This document shows, one piece after another, positions 24,222 to 35,077 of a DNA stretch of 64,000 bases. A model generated the notes under the pieces. The model saw only the letters and a list, made by a program, of their open reading frames with translations, was not told the origin of the DNA and did no database searches. The position numbers and the translations under genes were made by a program. How positions within the stretch are numbered: position 1 is the stretch's first letter; each line of letters begins with the position of its first letter. Source of the DNA: Notospermus geniculatus (Eukaryota; Nemertea; Pilidiophora; Heteronemertea; Lineidae); the NCBI GenBank assembly GCA_002633025.1, contig NMRB01000022.1, positions 508,892 to 572,891 on the forward strand, read 5' to 3'.

Positions 24222-25350
24222 CTGATGTACTAATATCACTCAGTTTAAAAATCTACAAGTCTTGGTGAGGCTAACTCCTACATATGATTTAAGTACCCTA
24301 GTTAAAGTCCATTGAGACTTGCACCCTCCATTTATCGGAACAATTTAAAAATATCAAATTTTTGAAAGAACTTTCTCCTTATCACACCAGTGTATAATAC
24401 AAGTTCAGTCATGCACTCATCACTTTTCTATACCAGTGTCTATGATGTTGTCTAGTAAAATATCACCTTCGTATAACAACATTACAACAAATGTGCAGAA
24501 TCACAGACCAAGTTCAATTGCCTACGTGCACATCTTCCTCTGATTTCCACCTGAATTTGTCAAAATCTACCTTATCTGGAGGACATAAAATCTTACTCAA
24601 CGCTACCCGTCATTTTTTTCACAGACATCACCACAAGTTTGCGTGTCATCTGTATATTACCACTCAATGATAAATGATGACATGTAAAGATGCCATACTA
24701 TGCTTGAACATCGCAGGACTGAAGGCAACTGAACTGAGAATTTGATCAACAACAGTATTTGCGTGTTTGGTTGAGTCCAGAAATCAAGCCGCCAGGTTCT
24801 CAATAGACTCTATCACTCCAAAAGAGTGCAGCACCGACGGGTCCAGTGTCATGACGCCCCGCACGACATTTCATGATGTCTTGACGTGCGACAAAAAAAA
24901 TCAATTGTTTCCCGACATGATCGCTGAAACTGGATTTTTTTTTCGCACCACGTCATGGCGTTCATGACGCTGGACCCATCAGGTGCTGCACTCTTTTGGA
25001 GTGATATCGTCTATTGGGTTAGTTATTTTGTTCTGATAGAAATGATTTACGTTTTAGAAATTAACCGTGTTCTATTCCAGTGCCCCCAGTCCTCAGTGTG
25101 TATCAGACCACTCACTTATGTTCAAGAAAGTGGGACGAAAAGTCGTAACGATCCCTGGCAGTGTAGGTACACAGGCTACACTTGAAAGGATGATGAGGAT
25201 CATGTGCACCACGGTGAATAAAGTACATGGCAGCATCAAGAAAGAACACCTGACAATGTTCACAATAATGAACCTTACCCCTTGTATACAAGTTGTTCAG
25301 CAGATCTTCGACAGAGAACGCGTTGAGAGCTTTTGGACTTCCTACTCTTG
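24222..25350 (+). repeat. Duplicated segment, copy 2, continuous with the intact gene
   Basis: This is the restart of 23074-24220. Its far end continues without a break into the rest of the zinc-finger exon, so this is the copy attached to the full gene. Confidence 0.9.
24812..25005. mobile_element. Foldback 3' of the zinc-finger gene, copy 2 with a damaged arm
   Basis: The termini are the same as in the 23661-23875 element, but about 20 bp of the right arm (the AAATGACGTGCGGGACG part) is missing, which shortens the stem. Other substitutions (ATGACGCCCC for ATGACGTCCC) lie in the left arm. The deletion inside an inverted repeat is consistent with hairpin instability. Confidence 0.8.
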
Positions 25351-27355
25351 TCGGGGACATCACGGTCGCAGTTGGTATGGCCTCTGGTACTGGTGTTGTG
25401 ACGCTTCCTGCTGTGCTGTCCACAGACGATCGACCACTTACCTGACTTACATGTATAGTCTGATCCTCCATTGTGGTTTGGCCCATGTTGAATCGACTGC
25501 GTTCTTCAACAGAAGCACGTCCACTGAGTCTTGATATCGTCTGATCCAAGGTCAGCTTCTCCCTTGATCCTGAGCGAGACTTGTGGCCGAGACGTTTTAT
25601 GGGATCGGTGATCCTTGGGAAAGAGCTGACAGTGCGGACAACAGCTGTCTGGGATTCGTGCACTGTGCTGTTGTCATCAGTGTCCGTATTTGTCTGCGGA
25701 CTGAGGTAGCCACTCTCAGCCGACTGGCTGGAGTTGAATTTGTCACTGTTGCTTCCAGGCCTGCTACTATTAGCTCCAATATCATTTACATATTCATGCG
25801 GGAGGTACATTACACTGGGCCTGTCATGATCCTTCTTCTCAGAGTAGTCAACCCCCATTGGTGTTGGGCCGCCAGTATCTCGGTAATCCTGATTCTCATG
25901 TTCATAGTTCATAGGCATGTCTTTTGAATATTCAGGGCTCTCCATTGGGTGATCCTTGTTACGGGCAGAGGAGGATTCCTCTGTATTTGCGGCCTGAGGT
26001 TCCGGTATGGAAGCAGGTGATTGCACTGACTGTCTGCTTGGCGTACTGTCCCCACCGTGCTTCACAGAACTTTCTGGACTGATCGGCTCAGTCTCCGTAT
26101 ACCCTGACTTGCTCATTCCCCAGTCTAAATGGTTAGTAGCAGTGGGACTGAAATCATGTGGATGGGGTCGTGTCACATGCGGCTGATATGCCTGCATATA
26201 TCGAGTCAAATGTGACATATCTGCAAAAGCAGGCGGACTTAGATTCGGAGGTACGGCTTTGAGCATAAGTCCCGCAGCACTTTCTGGTAATCGTCCTGGC
26301 GCACTTATTGGCGGCAATGCTCCAGCAGGAAAATGAGTTTCAATTTTATGGAACACGCTGCTAGACAAATTCTCAGGTTGAACTTGTACTTGTTCCTGAA
26401 AACAACGGTTTTGCCACTGGCGTTTGGTCATGATGTTGTGATTGTTAAGTTTGTGTCTGTTTAGCGAACCATTTTGTGTGAAACTTTTGCTACAATATTC
26501 GCACTTATACGGTTTTTCACCTGTATGTGTCCGTTGATGTAACTGCAACGAAGACGAAAAAGAGAATGTTTTATGACAAATTGTACACGAGTAGGGCTTT
26601 TCTCCGAAATGATGCGAACGCTTGTGTTGCATTAGCAGAAATAACTGAGTACCACGCCAATCACATAGGTTACACGCAAATGGCTTTTCGCCAGTGTGGA
26701 CCATCTTATGCCGCTTGAGCGTGCCGTTTTGTGTGAATGTCTTATGGCAGACTTCACACTTATAAGGTTTTTCGCCAGTGTGGACCCGACGATGGGCGAT
26801 CAACACTGAGGAGTTTGTGAAGCGTTTGCCACACACGTTGCATCCGTATGGCTTGTAGTTCAGGTGAAGCATTAAGTGGCGCTCCAGTCCAGCTGTGCTT
26901 GTCAGTGATTTTTCGCATATATTACAAGTGTAAGGTCCATCGGATGCCTGGTCTGCAGAATCCTCCACATGAATCAACTTGTGGCGTTTCAGAGAGCCTG
27001 ACTGGCTGAATGCCCGGTTGCAGATGTTACAGACAAACGGTCTCTCTCCCGTATGAACACGTAAATGGACACGAAGTAATGATTCACAACTGAAAGTCTT
27101 TTTGCAGAACTGACAAGTTTTTGATCTGAGTCGATTTAAAAATAATGTTTTCCTTGGAAGGTGCGTGAATCGTGGTTGGTGAGTACGTGGAGTATCAATA
27201 TGACAGTCAAGGGGTTGGTCTGATAGGTCTGGTGATGTGCCTTCACCAGACTGGACAGAATCTATTGAATTTGATCGTTTTCGCGGCAGGTATTCCGCTG
27301 ACTTGTTTATCTCAGCTACTTCCTCATCACTATTTTCCACCTTCACCTCTGCCAT
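25112..27355 (-). CDS. C2H2 zinc-finger transcription factor with Ikaros-type C-terminal fingers
   Basis: The 747-residue product is predicted to be a nuclear DNA-binding regulator. Eight C2H2 fingers lie at about residues 81-101, 109-129, 144-164, 172-192, 200-220, 228-249, 257-277 and 285-306, several joined by TGEKP linkers. A long Ser/Pro/Thr-rich, probably disordered region follows. Two fingers (698-718 and 726-746) end the protein: CEHCQVFFLDAAMYFIH and CSLCTYTARDRYDFSSH closely resemble the Ikaros/Hunchback dimerisation pair. VKVE at 4-7 fits a sumoylation site followed by SDEE, and SPDLS at 41-45 loosely resembles a CtBP-binding motif. The start ATG was chosen because a splice acceptor lies 10 bases upstream; the frame stays open to it, so upstream coding exons are possible. 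Eight front fingers is more than the four of vertebrate Ikaros, so orthology is not claimed. Targets and tissue are unknown. Confidence 0.93.
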   Translation of the reverse strand: MAEVKVENSDEEVAEINKSAEYLPRKRSNSIDSVQSGEGTSPDLSDQPLDCHIDTPRTHQPRFTHLPRKTLFLNRLRSKTCQFCKKTFSCESLLRVHLRVHTGERPFVCNICNRAFSQSGSLKRHKLIHVEDSADQASDGPYTCNICEKSLTSTAGLERHLMLHLNYKPYGCNVCGKRFTNSSVLIAHRRVHTGEKPYKCEVCHKTFTQNGTLKRHKMVHTGEKPFACNLCDWRGTQLFLLMQHKRSHHFGEKPYSCTICHKTFSFSSSLQLHQRTHTGEKPYKCEYCSKSFTQNGSLNRHKLNNHNIMTKRQWQNRCFQEQVQVQPENLSSSVFHKIETHFPAGALPPISAPGRLPESAAGLMLKAVPPNLSPPAFADMSHLTRYMQAYQPHVTRPHPHDFSPTATNHLDWGMSKSGYTETEPISPESSVKHGGDSTPSRQSVQSPASIPEPQAANTEESSSARNKDHPMESPEYSKDMPMNYEHENQDYRDTGGPTPMGVDYSEKKDHDRPSVMYLPHEYVNDIGANSSRPGSNSDKFNSSQSAESGYLSPQTNTDTDDNSTVHESQTAVVRTVSSFPRITDPIKRLGHKSRSGSREKLTLDQTISRLSGRASVEERSRFNMGQTTMEDQTIHVSQVSGRSSVDSTAGSVTTPVPEAIPTATVMSPTRVGSPKALNAFSVEDLLNNLYTRGKVHYCEHCQVFFLDAAMYFIHRGAHDPHHPFKCSLCTYTARDRYDFSSHFLEHK

Positions 27356-27385
27356 CTCACACAATCTGCAAAATACAAAGGAAAC
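27356..27385 (-). other. 3' splice site and 5' edge of the zinc-finger coding exon
   Basis: On the minus strand a pyrimidine-rich TTTCCTTTGTATTTTGCAG immediately precedes ATTGTGTGAG and the ATG. The exon therefore begins at 27365, and the sequence above it is intron. The upstream exon or exons and the promoter were not located. Confidence 0.75.
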
Positions 27386-27562
27386 AAAAATCAGAAGGTT
27401 ATCAATATGTCCCACAAAATGCCAATCACTCAATTCCAGGAGACTGACATTTAGGCATAAAATTAAAGGCCATTCTCAGCCCTGCATTCTAAAACAGAAT
27501 TGTCATGGACACTAAATTCCTGGTGCCTTGCTGCGGGTCCACATTCTGGCGACAAAATCATT

Positions 27563-27681
27563 GGCCCGTATTTTAGAATGCTCCTCAACGTAAAGGAGTT
27601 CCTCAAGGCTATTGTTCTCAACAGGAGAACAATAGCCTTGAGGAACTCCTTTACGTTGAGGAGCATTCTAAAATACGGTCC
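27563..27681. mobile_element. Near-perfect 119-bp foldback in the upstream intron
   Basis: The ends GGCCCGTATTTTAGAATGCT and AGCATTCTAAAATACGGTCC pair, and the stem runs through AACGTAAAGGAGTTCCTCAA almost to the centre (CTCAACAGGAG). This is about 55 bp of stem. A truncated relative is at 22170-22270. The similar frames on opposite strands here are a result of the palindrome. Confidence 0.9.
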
Positions 27682-28259
27682 TTTGTTTCAGTATGGTGTG
27701 ATGGGCTCCAAAATTTGTTTCTCTTCCCTTCCTTCTTGCTGATATTCTCTTTTGATCATTGCAATTCTGAGTGGAGCAATTAGTTCGATATGAAATCTGA
27801 AAAAAATGCTGCACTGAGTTGGGACATGAATTACATCAGTATTTTCAACATGTCAATATAAAGTAACATCCCTATTGTTCATAAAAGTCGTAGTTAGGTC
27901 ACCCCTACAACTATAGCATTCTAGCTGCAACATCCCAAGTACAACCGGCAAGTATTAGTTCTCCGTCTCCACAGGAGACTGGTTTAGACTCAAGACTTCC
28001 TTGACAGCCCTGTGATATACTGGACAGATATTCAATCAGCATTGTCTGAAGATCCATACCCACATCCTTCATGCTTGATCACATGCCCCGCATCTGATTA
28101 CGAGAACCCTTGTTTCTTACTAAATCACATGCTAATACGCTGCAGCAGTGTCTGCAGGCCATGCCATTGCCACGGAACGGAGCGCAATATCCAGACAGAC
28201 GCTATTTGGCCTTGGCACACATATCACTCGCCGAGACTGATTTACCGTCTACGACATCA
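27682..28259. other. Noncoding, presumed intron of the zinc-finger gene
   Basis: No recognisable coding or structured element is seen in these 578 bases. Confidence 0.4.
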
Positions 28260-30322
28260 AATCCACTTGGAAAACAAATTAGATCACGTGCTTTCAGTCG
28301 CTCCGGGTGCGTAGATCAGGGCTGCATGGAGGCTAGCTTTCGCAACCACACGTCCATATTGATGCCATCAATACAATATGTCTTCTTTGGATCAATAAGA
28401 TATTTTACCGCATTTGATTGTCTGGCAAATTTCATAGACAGGATCTCCTTAAAAGAATTTGATCTTTCATGTCCAGTGGGATGGTGTGAGCTTACACTCT
28501 TAGCCGAAAAGGTTATTTGGTGCCACACCAGGAGAACCCTCTGATTTAAGAACCCTTGGGTTGTTTAAGAACCCCTAGAGGTTCCAGATAGAACCTTTCC
28601 CTCAGAAAAGGGTTCTAACTGGAACCTTTATGGGTTCTTTGGCGACAGAAAGGTTCTACGTATATGGAACCCTTTCAGGTTCTTTACAGAAGGTTCTATA
28701 TAGAACCTTGGGGTTCCTCTGGTGTGGCACAAAGAACCCCTAAAGAACCTTTTGGGCTAAGAGTGTACTGCCAGATGGACGAAAATCACTTCTGAGCGAA
28801 AAGTAAGAGAAATGACTCGATCCTCTAATTTACCAGGCGTGATTCAGTTCAGACACCAGTCATCGATGAAAATGCATGACACAGGGGCTGATGCAGCTTC
28901 GTAACTATTTGTCATTGCAGTATCCTTTACTTCACTTTCCTTTACCATCATTTATTTTGCTATTTCTGGGAAAATACATCATTACACAGTGCTGTAATAA
29001 AGAAAGGCGAACAGATCTAGTGTGTCATCAACCTGGCCCATGGCGCACTCAGCCAGCTTAGACCCAATATCTCTAAATTCAAGCCAAGGATGCCCATTGC
29101 ATGAATGGAGATATCATGTAATATAATCAGTGCCCCATCTCAATCACTCTCGCTGCTATTTTTGTCAAAAAATCAATGTCTAGGATTATTTTTACAGCCT
29201 AATTTTCTGCACTGTGATTGCCATGTTCAACAAAGATATCTTTTGAGGCTTTTCTGACAGACAGCTGCTGAGACAACCTGTGCAAAAAATAGAGCTTGTT
29301 AGAGGTAATGATAATATTTCATATAAAAAACATAAAACTCGTTTGTGATTAAATACCTTAAAAGTGCATTCCCACACAATTTACCGGAGAGGTGAAGGCA
29401 TCAGATATTCTTCCTTGTAACAGACTCTAGATGAAAGAGCTCTGGTGTTGCCATGCCACAGGAAAACTTGCTAAAATTGTTTGTGTGCAGTCACGGGCCG
29501 AACTGGGCAAACTTGTGAATGGTAGTTTTTAAAGGTGATCAAACACCAGGCTGGCCATCAAAAAGGACACCCTCAACTTGAATGGTGCTTTGAGTGCTAA
29601 TCATAGTTTCTGGCAATGAAACGAAAATCAACTGTAAGTTTTCTTCTGATCATATGAAATTTGAGTTCTAACCCCATTCCAAGGCATAATGAACCTACCA
29701 TTTTGAATCAACTTTAGATTAAAAATAATTTCAAATTTCAATCCAGCAACTGAAATGTGATCTTCACATTGAATGTTTTAGCAGACAGAGGGATTAGGAA
29801 CAGATGTACAGACAGAATGACAACAGCATCATCATGCTATAGAGTCGTAAAATTTCAATCAAATGATGAATATACAAGAAAGGAGCGGATGAAACCTGAC
29901 CAAGTTTCATCTGAATTCTTATACATCACGTGAACAAGGTACACAGACGATAGTTTTATTGATAGTCTGGTTCGATGAAGGAATATGTCAACACCACAAT
30001 TACAAAAGCAGTTGTCAACATATGAACTTCCATTTCCAATGAGAATGCTTTCAAAGTTATTCGAGGAAAATAGTGTAAACAGAAAAGTCATGGAAGCAGA
30101 AGATAGGAGCACTAGCAGACAACAAATTTCTCAGCAGACAACACCTTGTGCTAACTAATGTACCGTTCAAGTGTAATAATGTAACAGTGTCCATTAGAAA
30201 CTAAGAAAGTAATGAAATTTTGTCCTCTGAGCAGAAATCATATGAGTTGAAATCGACAGAAGAATACAGATCACAATATCATCAATGATACTTTAACATA
30301 CGATGCCAAGGAATTTCATATC
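28260..30322 (+). repeat. Direct duplication, copy 1 (about 2.06 kb)
   Basis: The segment runs from AATCCACTTGGAAAACAAAT to GCCAAGGAATTTCATATC and is repeated in direct orientation at 30324-32136 with high identity. Apart from a 271-bp mobile element at 28495-28765, the lengths agree (about 1.79 against 1.81 kb). No N separates the copies, so a true tandem duplication is possible, though the insertion difference also suits two alleles. Confidence 0.9.
28495..28765. mobile_element. TA-flanked GGTTCT-rich MITE, present in one copy only
   Basis: The ends CACTCTTAGCCGAAAAGGTT and AACCTTTTGGGCTAAGAGTG are inverted copies. The interior is built from GGTTCT and AGAACC words that allow many pairings. 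The empty site in the second copy (near 30559) reads GAGCTTACTGCC, proving an insertion with TA duplication, as expected for a Tc1/mariner-type element. No transposase is encoded. Confidence 0.92.
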
Positions 30323-30323
30323 T

Positions 30324-32136
30324 AATCCACTTGGAAAACAAATTAGATCACGTGCTTTCAGTCGCTCCGGGTGCGTAGATCAGGGCTGCATGGAGGCTAG
30401 CTTTCGCAACCACACATCCATATTGATGCCATCAATACAATATGTCTTCTTTGGATCAATAAGATATTTTACCGCATTTGATTGTCTGGCAAATTTCGTA
30501 GTCGGGATCTCCTTAAAAGAATTTGATGTTTCATGTCCAGTGGGCTGGTGTGAGCTTACTGCCAGATGGACGAAAATCACTTCTGAGCGAAAAGTAAGAG
30601 AAATGACTCGATCCTCTAATTTACCAGGTGTGAATCAGTTCAGAGACCAGTCACCAATGAAAATGCATGACACAGGGGCTGAGGCAGCTTCGTAACTATT
30701 TGTCATTGCAGTATCCTTTACTTCACTTTCCTTTACCATCATTTATTTTGCTATTTCTGGGAAAATACATCATTACACAGTGTTGTAATAAAGAAAGGCG
30801 AACAGATCTAGTGTGTCATCAACCTGGCCCATGGCGCACTCAGCCAGCTTAGACCCAATATCTCTAAATTCAAGCCAAGGATGCCCACTGCATGAATGGA
30901 GATATCATGTAATATAATCAGTGCCCCATCTCAATCACTCTCGCTGCTATTTTTGTCAAAAAATCAATGTCTAGGATTATTTTTACAGCCTAATTTTCTG
31001 CACTGTGATTGCCATGTTCAACAAAGATATCTTTTGAGGCTTTTCTGACAGACAGCTGCTGAGACAACCTGTGCAAAAAATAGAGCTTGTTAGAGGTAAT
31101 GATAATATTTCATATAAAAAACATAAAACTCATATGTGATTAAATACCTTAAAAGTGCATTCCCACACAATTTACCGGAGAGGTGAAATAAGGCATCAGA
31201 TATTCTTCCTTGTAACAGACTAGATGAAAGAGCTGTGCCGCTGGTGTTGCCATGCCACAGTAAAGTAAAACTTGCTAAAATTGTTTGTGTGCCGTCACGG
31301 GCCGAACTGGGCAAACTTGCGAATGGTAGTTCTTAAAGGTGGTCAGACACCAGGCTGGCCATCAAAAAGGATACCCTTAACGTGAATGGTGCTTTCAGTG
31401 CTAATCATAGTTTCTAGCAATGAAACGAAAATCAACTAGACCTAATGGTGTGTTTTCTTCTGATCATATGAAATTTGAGTTCTAACCCCATTCCAAGGCA
31501 TAATGAACCTACCATTGTGAATCAACTTTAGATTAAAAATAATTTCAAATTTCAATCCAGCAACTGAAATGTGATCTTCACATTGAATGTTTTAGCAGAC
31601 AGAGGGATTAGGAACAGATGTACAGACAGAATGACAACAGCATCATCATGCTATAGAGTCGTAAAATTTCAATCAAATGATGATTATACCAGATAGGAGC
31701 GGATGAAACCTGACCAAGTTTCATCTGAATTCTTATACATCACGTGAACAAGGTACACAGACGATAGTTTTATTGATAGTCTGGTTCGATGAAGGAATAT
31801 GTCAACATCAGAATTACAAAAGCAGTTGTCAACATATGAACTTCCATTTCCAATGAGAATGCTTTCAAAGTTATTCGAGGAAAACACTGTAAACAGAAAA
31901 GTCATGGAAGCAGAAGATAGGAGCACTAGCAGACAACAAATTTCTCAGCAGACAACACCTTGTGCTAACTAATGTACCGTTCAAGTGTAATAATGTAACA
32001 GTGTCCATTAGAAACTAAGAAAGTAATGAAATTTTGTCCTCTGAGCAGAAATCATATGGGTTGAAATCGACAGAAGAATACAGATCACAATATCATCAAT
32101 GATACTTTAACATACGATGCCAAGGAATTTCATATC
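30324..32136 (+). repeat. Direct duplication, copy 2 with empty TA site
   Basis: This is the second copy of 28260-30322, lacking the 271-bp element. Small differences are scattered (for example a CAGATAGGAG stretch against CAAGAAAGGAG near 31690), so the copies are not identical. Confidence 0.9.
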
Positions 32137-32801
32137 AGGAACACTTCACATGGTTCATTTAAAGCCAGACGCATAACTTTCGACTTCACTTTTGAAAATG
32201 TACCCATGATCAATGGGTGTCGGCACTCTCATCAATTTGTGCGGATATGTCCAAGACACCAAGATGATAGAAGGCCTCGATCCCTTTGGGAGTCAGATTG
32301 CCGCACTGGAATAGTGATAGGAGTAGACATGAATTACTTTGCCATCAACTTCTTCGTTGTGATGGCGATTAACAATAGTGTAGCACGGTGGAAGATTGTT
32401 TGAGGCGATGCCGTAAGACCCCTGATGAAACCACATCAAATTTTTCTCTCAATTCTCGCCCAATTCACGCATGATTACTCTGAAACACACCACACGTTTG
32501 CACACTAAAGTCAACTGTGGTTCAGAAAACCTGATAAATCTATTCACGAAACCCGAGGACCAGGATTTGTTTTGGCTGATGGCACAACTGGATTATTGCT
32601 TTCATTTCCATACACTTTATTAATTGACAACCCCTACAAGCACATGATGGGCAAGTGAGGTACAAGTAATGAGAAATTGGTAAAAGCCAGGGTAGAAATT
32701 AAAGGGCTGCTGTCTGTGTCTGTTACGAGACAGGTGCAACATCATCAATAAACAGCAGCGAAGTGACATTCATTGCTTAGCAAGTGACGATGTTTCATGG
32801 T
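32137..32801. other. Noncoding stretch between the duplication and a SINE
   Basis: Nothing recognisable is seen. The longest frame (65 codons at 32206) has no known features. Confidence 0.5.
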
Positions 32802-33102
32802 CAAAGGTCAAAGTTAAAAGTTAAAGTTTGGGTTTATAGTCTGATATCAACAACGGTAGAGGTGTCATCTGACTTTACACTTTAACCCCAGTCTATCCTG
32901 AAACCTTTCAGTAGAACTCAGATGAGCTGCTCATTCAGCGGTACAATCCGAGCATTTCCGACCGGTACCCATTTATACACCTGGGTGGTGAGAGGCCAGT
33001 GAGGCAAAGAGACTTGCCCAAAGTCTCACGCCCAGTCGGATTCGAACCTGGGACCCTCTGACTGCCAGTCAGAGGTCCGAACCACCACACCATGCCGTAG
33101 CT
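32802..33102 (-). mobile_element. tRNA-derived SINE, copy 1
   Basis: On the minus strand the head contains a perfect polymerase III B box, GGTTCGAATCC (33038-33048), preceded by a degraded A box. It is followed by a conserved core (CTTTGGGCAAG, CACTGGCCTCTC, CCCAGGTGTATAAATGGGTA) and a 3' end at TATAAACCCAAACTTTAAC. A closely similar copy lies at 50894-51175. The core recalls the widespread animal Nin-type SINE domain; that match is from memory. Confidence 0.88.
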
Positions 33103-33402
33103 CTTTTAGAGCAAATTTCGCTCTTCCTTTTTTAGACAGCACCGTGGCTCCTCAAATGAGTCACAAATGAGATAGTTCTGCATTTTAAATTTGCTTGCAT
33201 CAAATAAATCCTTCAATGTGATTGCACGCCAACAGTTGCGACTTGTCCACCTTACCAAAAATAGCACAAAGTGCCGGAAATGGCAAAGGGATTCTCGAAG
33301 TGGTATGCACATGTAAGTACCTGATTGTTTGCTGATTACCATATTGAATACAAATGTAGGGGAAATACATGATTTTACATTTAGAAATGCGTGTGCCATG
33401 AA

Positions 33403-34133
33403 TTTGCTGCCTGCAAATGTTTCCGTGATTTGTTTGTGTGGGAATAATTGAAAACGTTTTATGATGTTTTCCAAGCAGCAGAACAATTCAAGCATAGATT
33501 CAGATCTAGAAAACAAGTAGACCTTACGTTTCGTTGTTCATGGATGGATGAGTTGCTGCGGATACCTAGCAAGACTCAATGGTCCCTAGAAGAGTTTCAT
33601 TCTTTCATCAAAGCAGTCAACGAAACTGAATTCAAGCATAAAACCTATTCAAGCATAAATGATGAAACCACGAACGATAATTCACTGCTATTGTTGCCAA
33701 CACCAACTTTTTGGACTTCAAAAGTTGTCACATAATATATTTTTGACATCACAGATTTTGGAACATACTCTCCTTACTGCTCACTCTGAGTGCCACGACA
33801 ACCATAAATGAAAAGCCGAAAATAACAACTCAACGGTGTCCCACTTAAAACACTTTATTACCAATATATTCATCTTAAGAATATACCAAGCCTTTTCAAA
33901 ATTAATACGCCCAATAACGACATCACGGATTACAGTGACATTAAAACACTGTTCAAAATTTGCAGCGCAGTCCAGCAATTGCAACAAATTGGTGTAAACT
34001 TCAAATGTCAGATGATTATATTTCACTCCTAATCTAATTACTTTAAAAGTCAAGCTCACAACACACTTTATATCTCAGATATTTTCAGATATTATAATGA
34101 GGGTTGGTGGTACTCAAGGTAGGACTGACTAAC
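33403..34133 (+). repeat. Direct duplication, copy 1
   Basis: The segment starts TTTGCTGCCTGCAAATGTTT and ends AAGGTAGGACTGACTAAC. It recurs at 34223-34951. Differences include small indels such as an extra GTAG after AAACAA near 33517. The open frames here (95 codons on plus, 136 on minus at 33106-33516) are not preserved in the second copy, which argues against coding. Confidence 0.88.
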
Positions 34134-34222
34134 ACTACTGCGTGCACGATTTCTTAAAATCACCTTATAACCATCTTAAAACCTACTTAAAATCACACCC
34201 CCTACTTAATTATAACCTTAAT

Positions 34223-34951
34223 TTTGCTGCCTGCAAATGTTTCCGTGATTTGTTTGTGTGGGAATAATTGAAAACGTTTTATGATGTTTTCCAAGCAGCA
34301 GAACAATTCAAGCATATAGATTCAGATCTAGAAAACAAGACATTACGTTTCGTTGTTCATGGATGGATGAGTTGCTGCGGATACCTAGCAAGACTCAATG
34401 GTCCCTAGAAGAGTTTCATTCTTTGACCAAAGCAGTGAAAAAAACTGAATTCAAGCATAAAACCTATTCAAGCATAAATGATGAAACCACGAACGATAAT
34501 TCACTGCTATTCTTGCCAACACCAACTTTTTGGACTTAAAAAGTGTTTTAATATATTTTTGACATCACAGATTTTGGAACATGCTCTCCTTACTGCTCAC
34601 TCTGAGTGCCACGACAACCATAAATGAAAACCTGAAAATAGCAACTCAACAGTGCCCCACGTAAAACACTTTATTACCAATATATTCATCTTAAGAATAT
34701 ACCCAAGCCTTTTCAAAATTAATACGCCCAATAACGACATCACGGATTACAGTGACATTAAAACACTGTTCAAAATTTGCGGCGCAGTCCAGCAATTGCA
34801 ACAAATTGGTGTAAACTTCAAATGTCAGATGATTATATTCCATTCCTAACCTAATTACTTTAAAAGTCAAGCTTACAACACACTTTATATCTCAAGATAT
34901 TTTCAGATATTATAATGGGGGTTGCTGGTACTCAAGGTAGGACTGACTAAC
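34223..34951 (+). repeat. Direct duplication, copy 2
   Basis: This is a same-orientation repeat of 33403-34133 with about 90 bp of different sequence between the copies. The divergence looks a little higher than in the single-N pairs. Confidence 0.88.
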
Positions 34952-35077
34952 CAGCTACATGTAGCGCCTATAAAAACCAAATGTGGTGCAGAGGGCTTCT
35001 GCCCATGGTATTCCTTGTTTGATGTCTTACAAGCAGTCAATCTCAACAGAAACACGCCCTGCTGAACAAGGGACCAG

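Noticed and set aside
25067-25534. 155-codon plus-strand frame
   Set aside because: It is antisense to the zinc-finger coding exon and arises as a shadow of it.
28110-28544. 144-codon plus-strand frame
   Set aside because: It runs across the border of the 28260 duplication and into a mobile element; the second copy does not keep the same frame, so it is unlikely to be coding.
33038-33048. tRNA gene suggested by a perfect B box
   Set aside because: The head cannot form a full cloverleaf and is followed by a shared SINE core and tail; the same applies at 51114-51124.
33106-33516. 136-codon minus-strand frame
   Set aside because: It abuts a SINE, overlaps a duplication border and is not preserved in the second copy.
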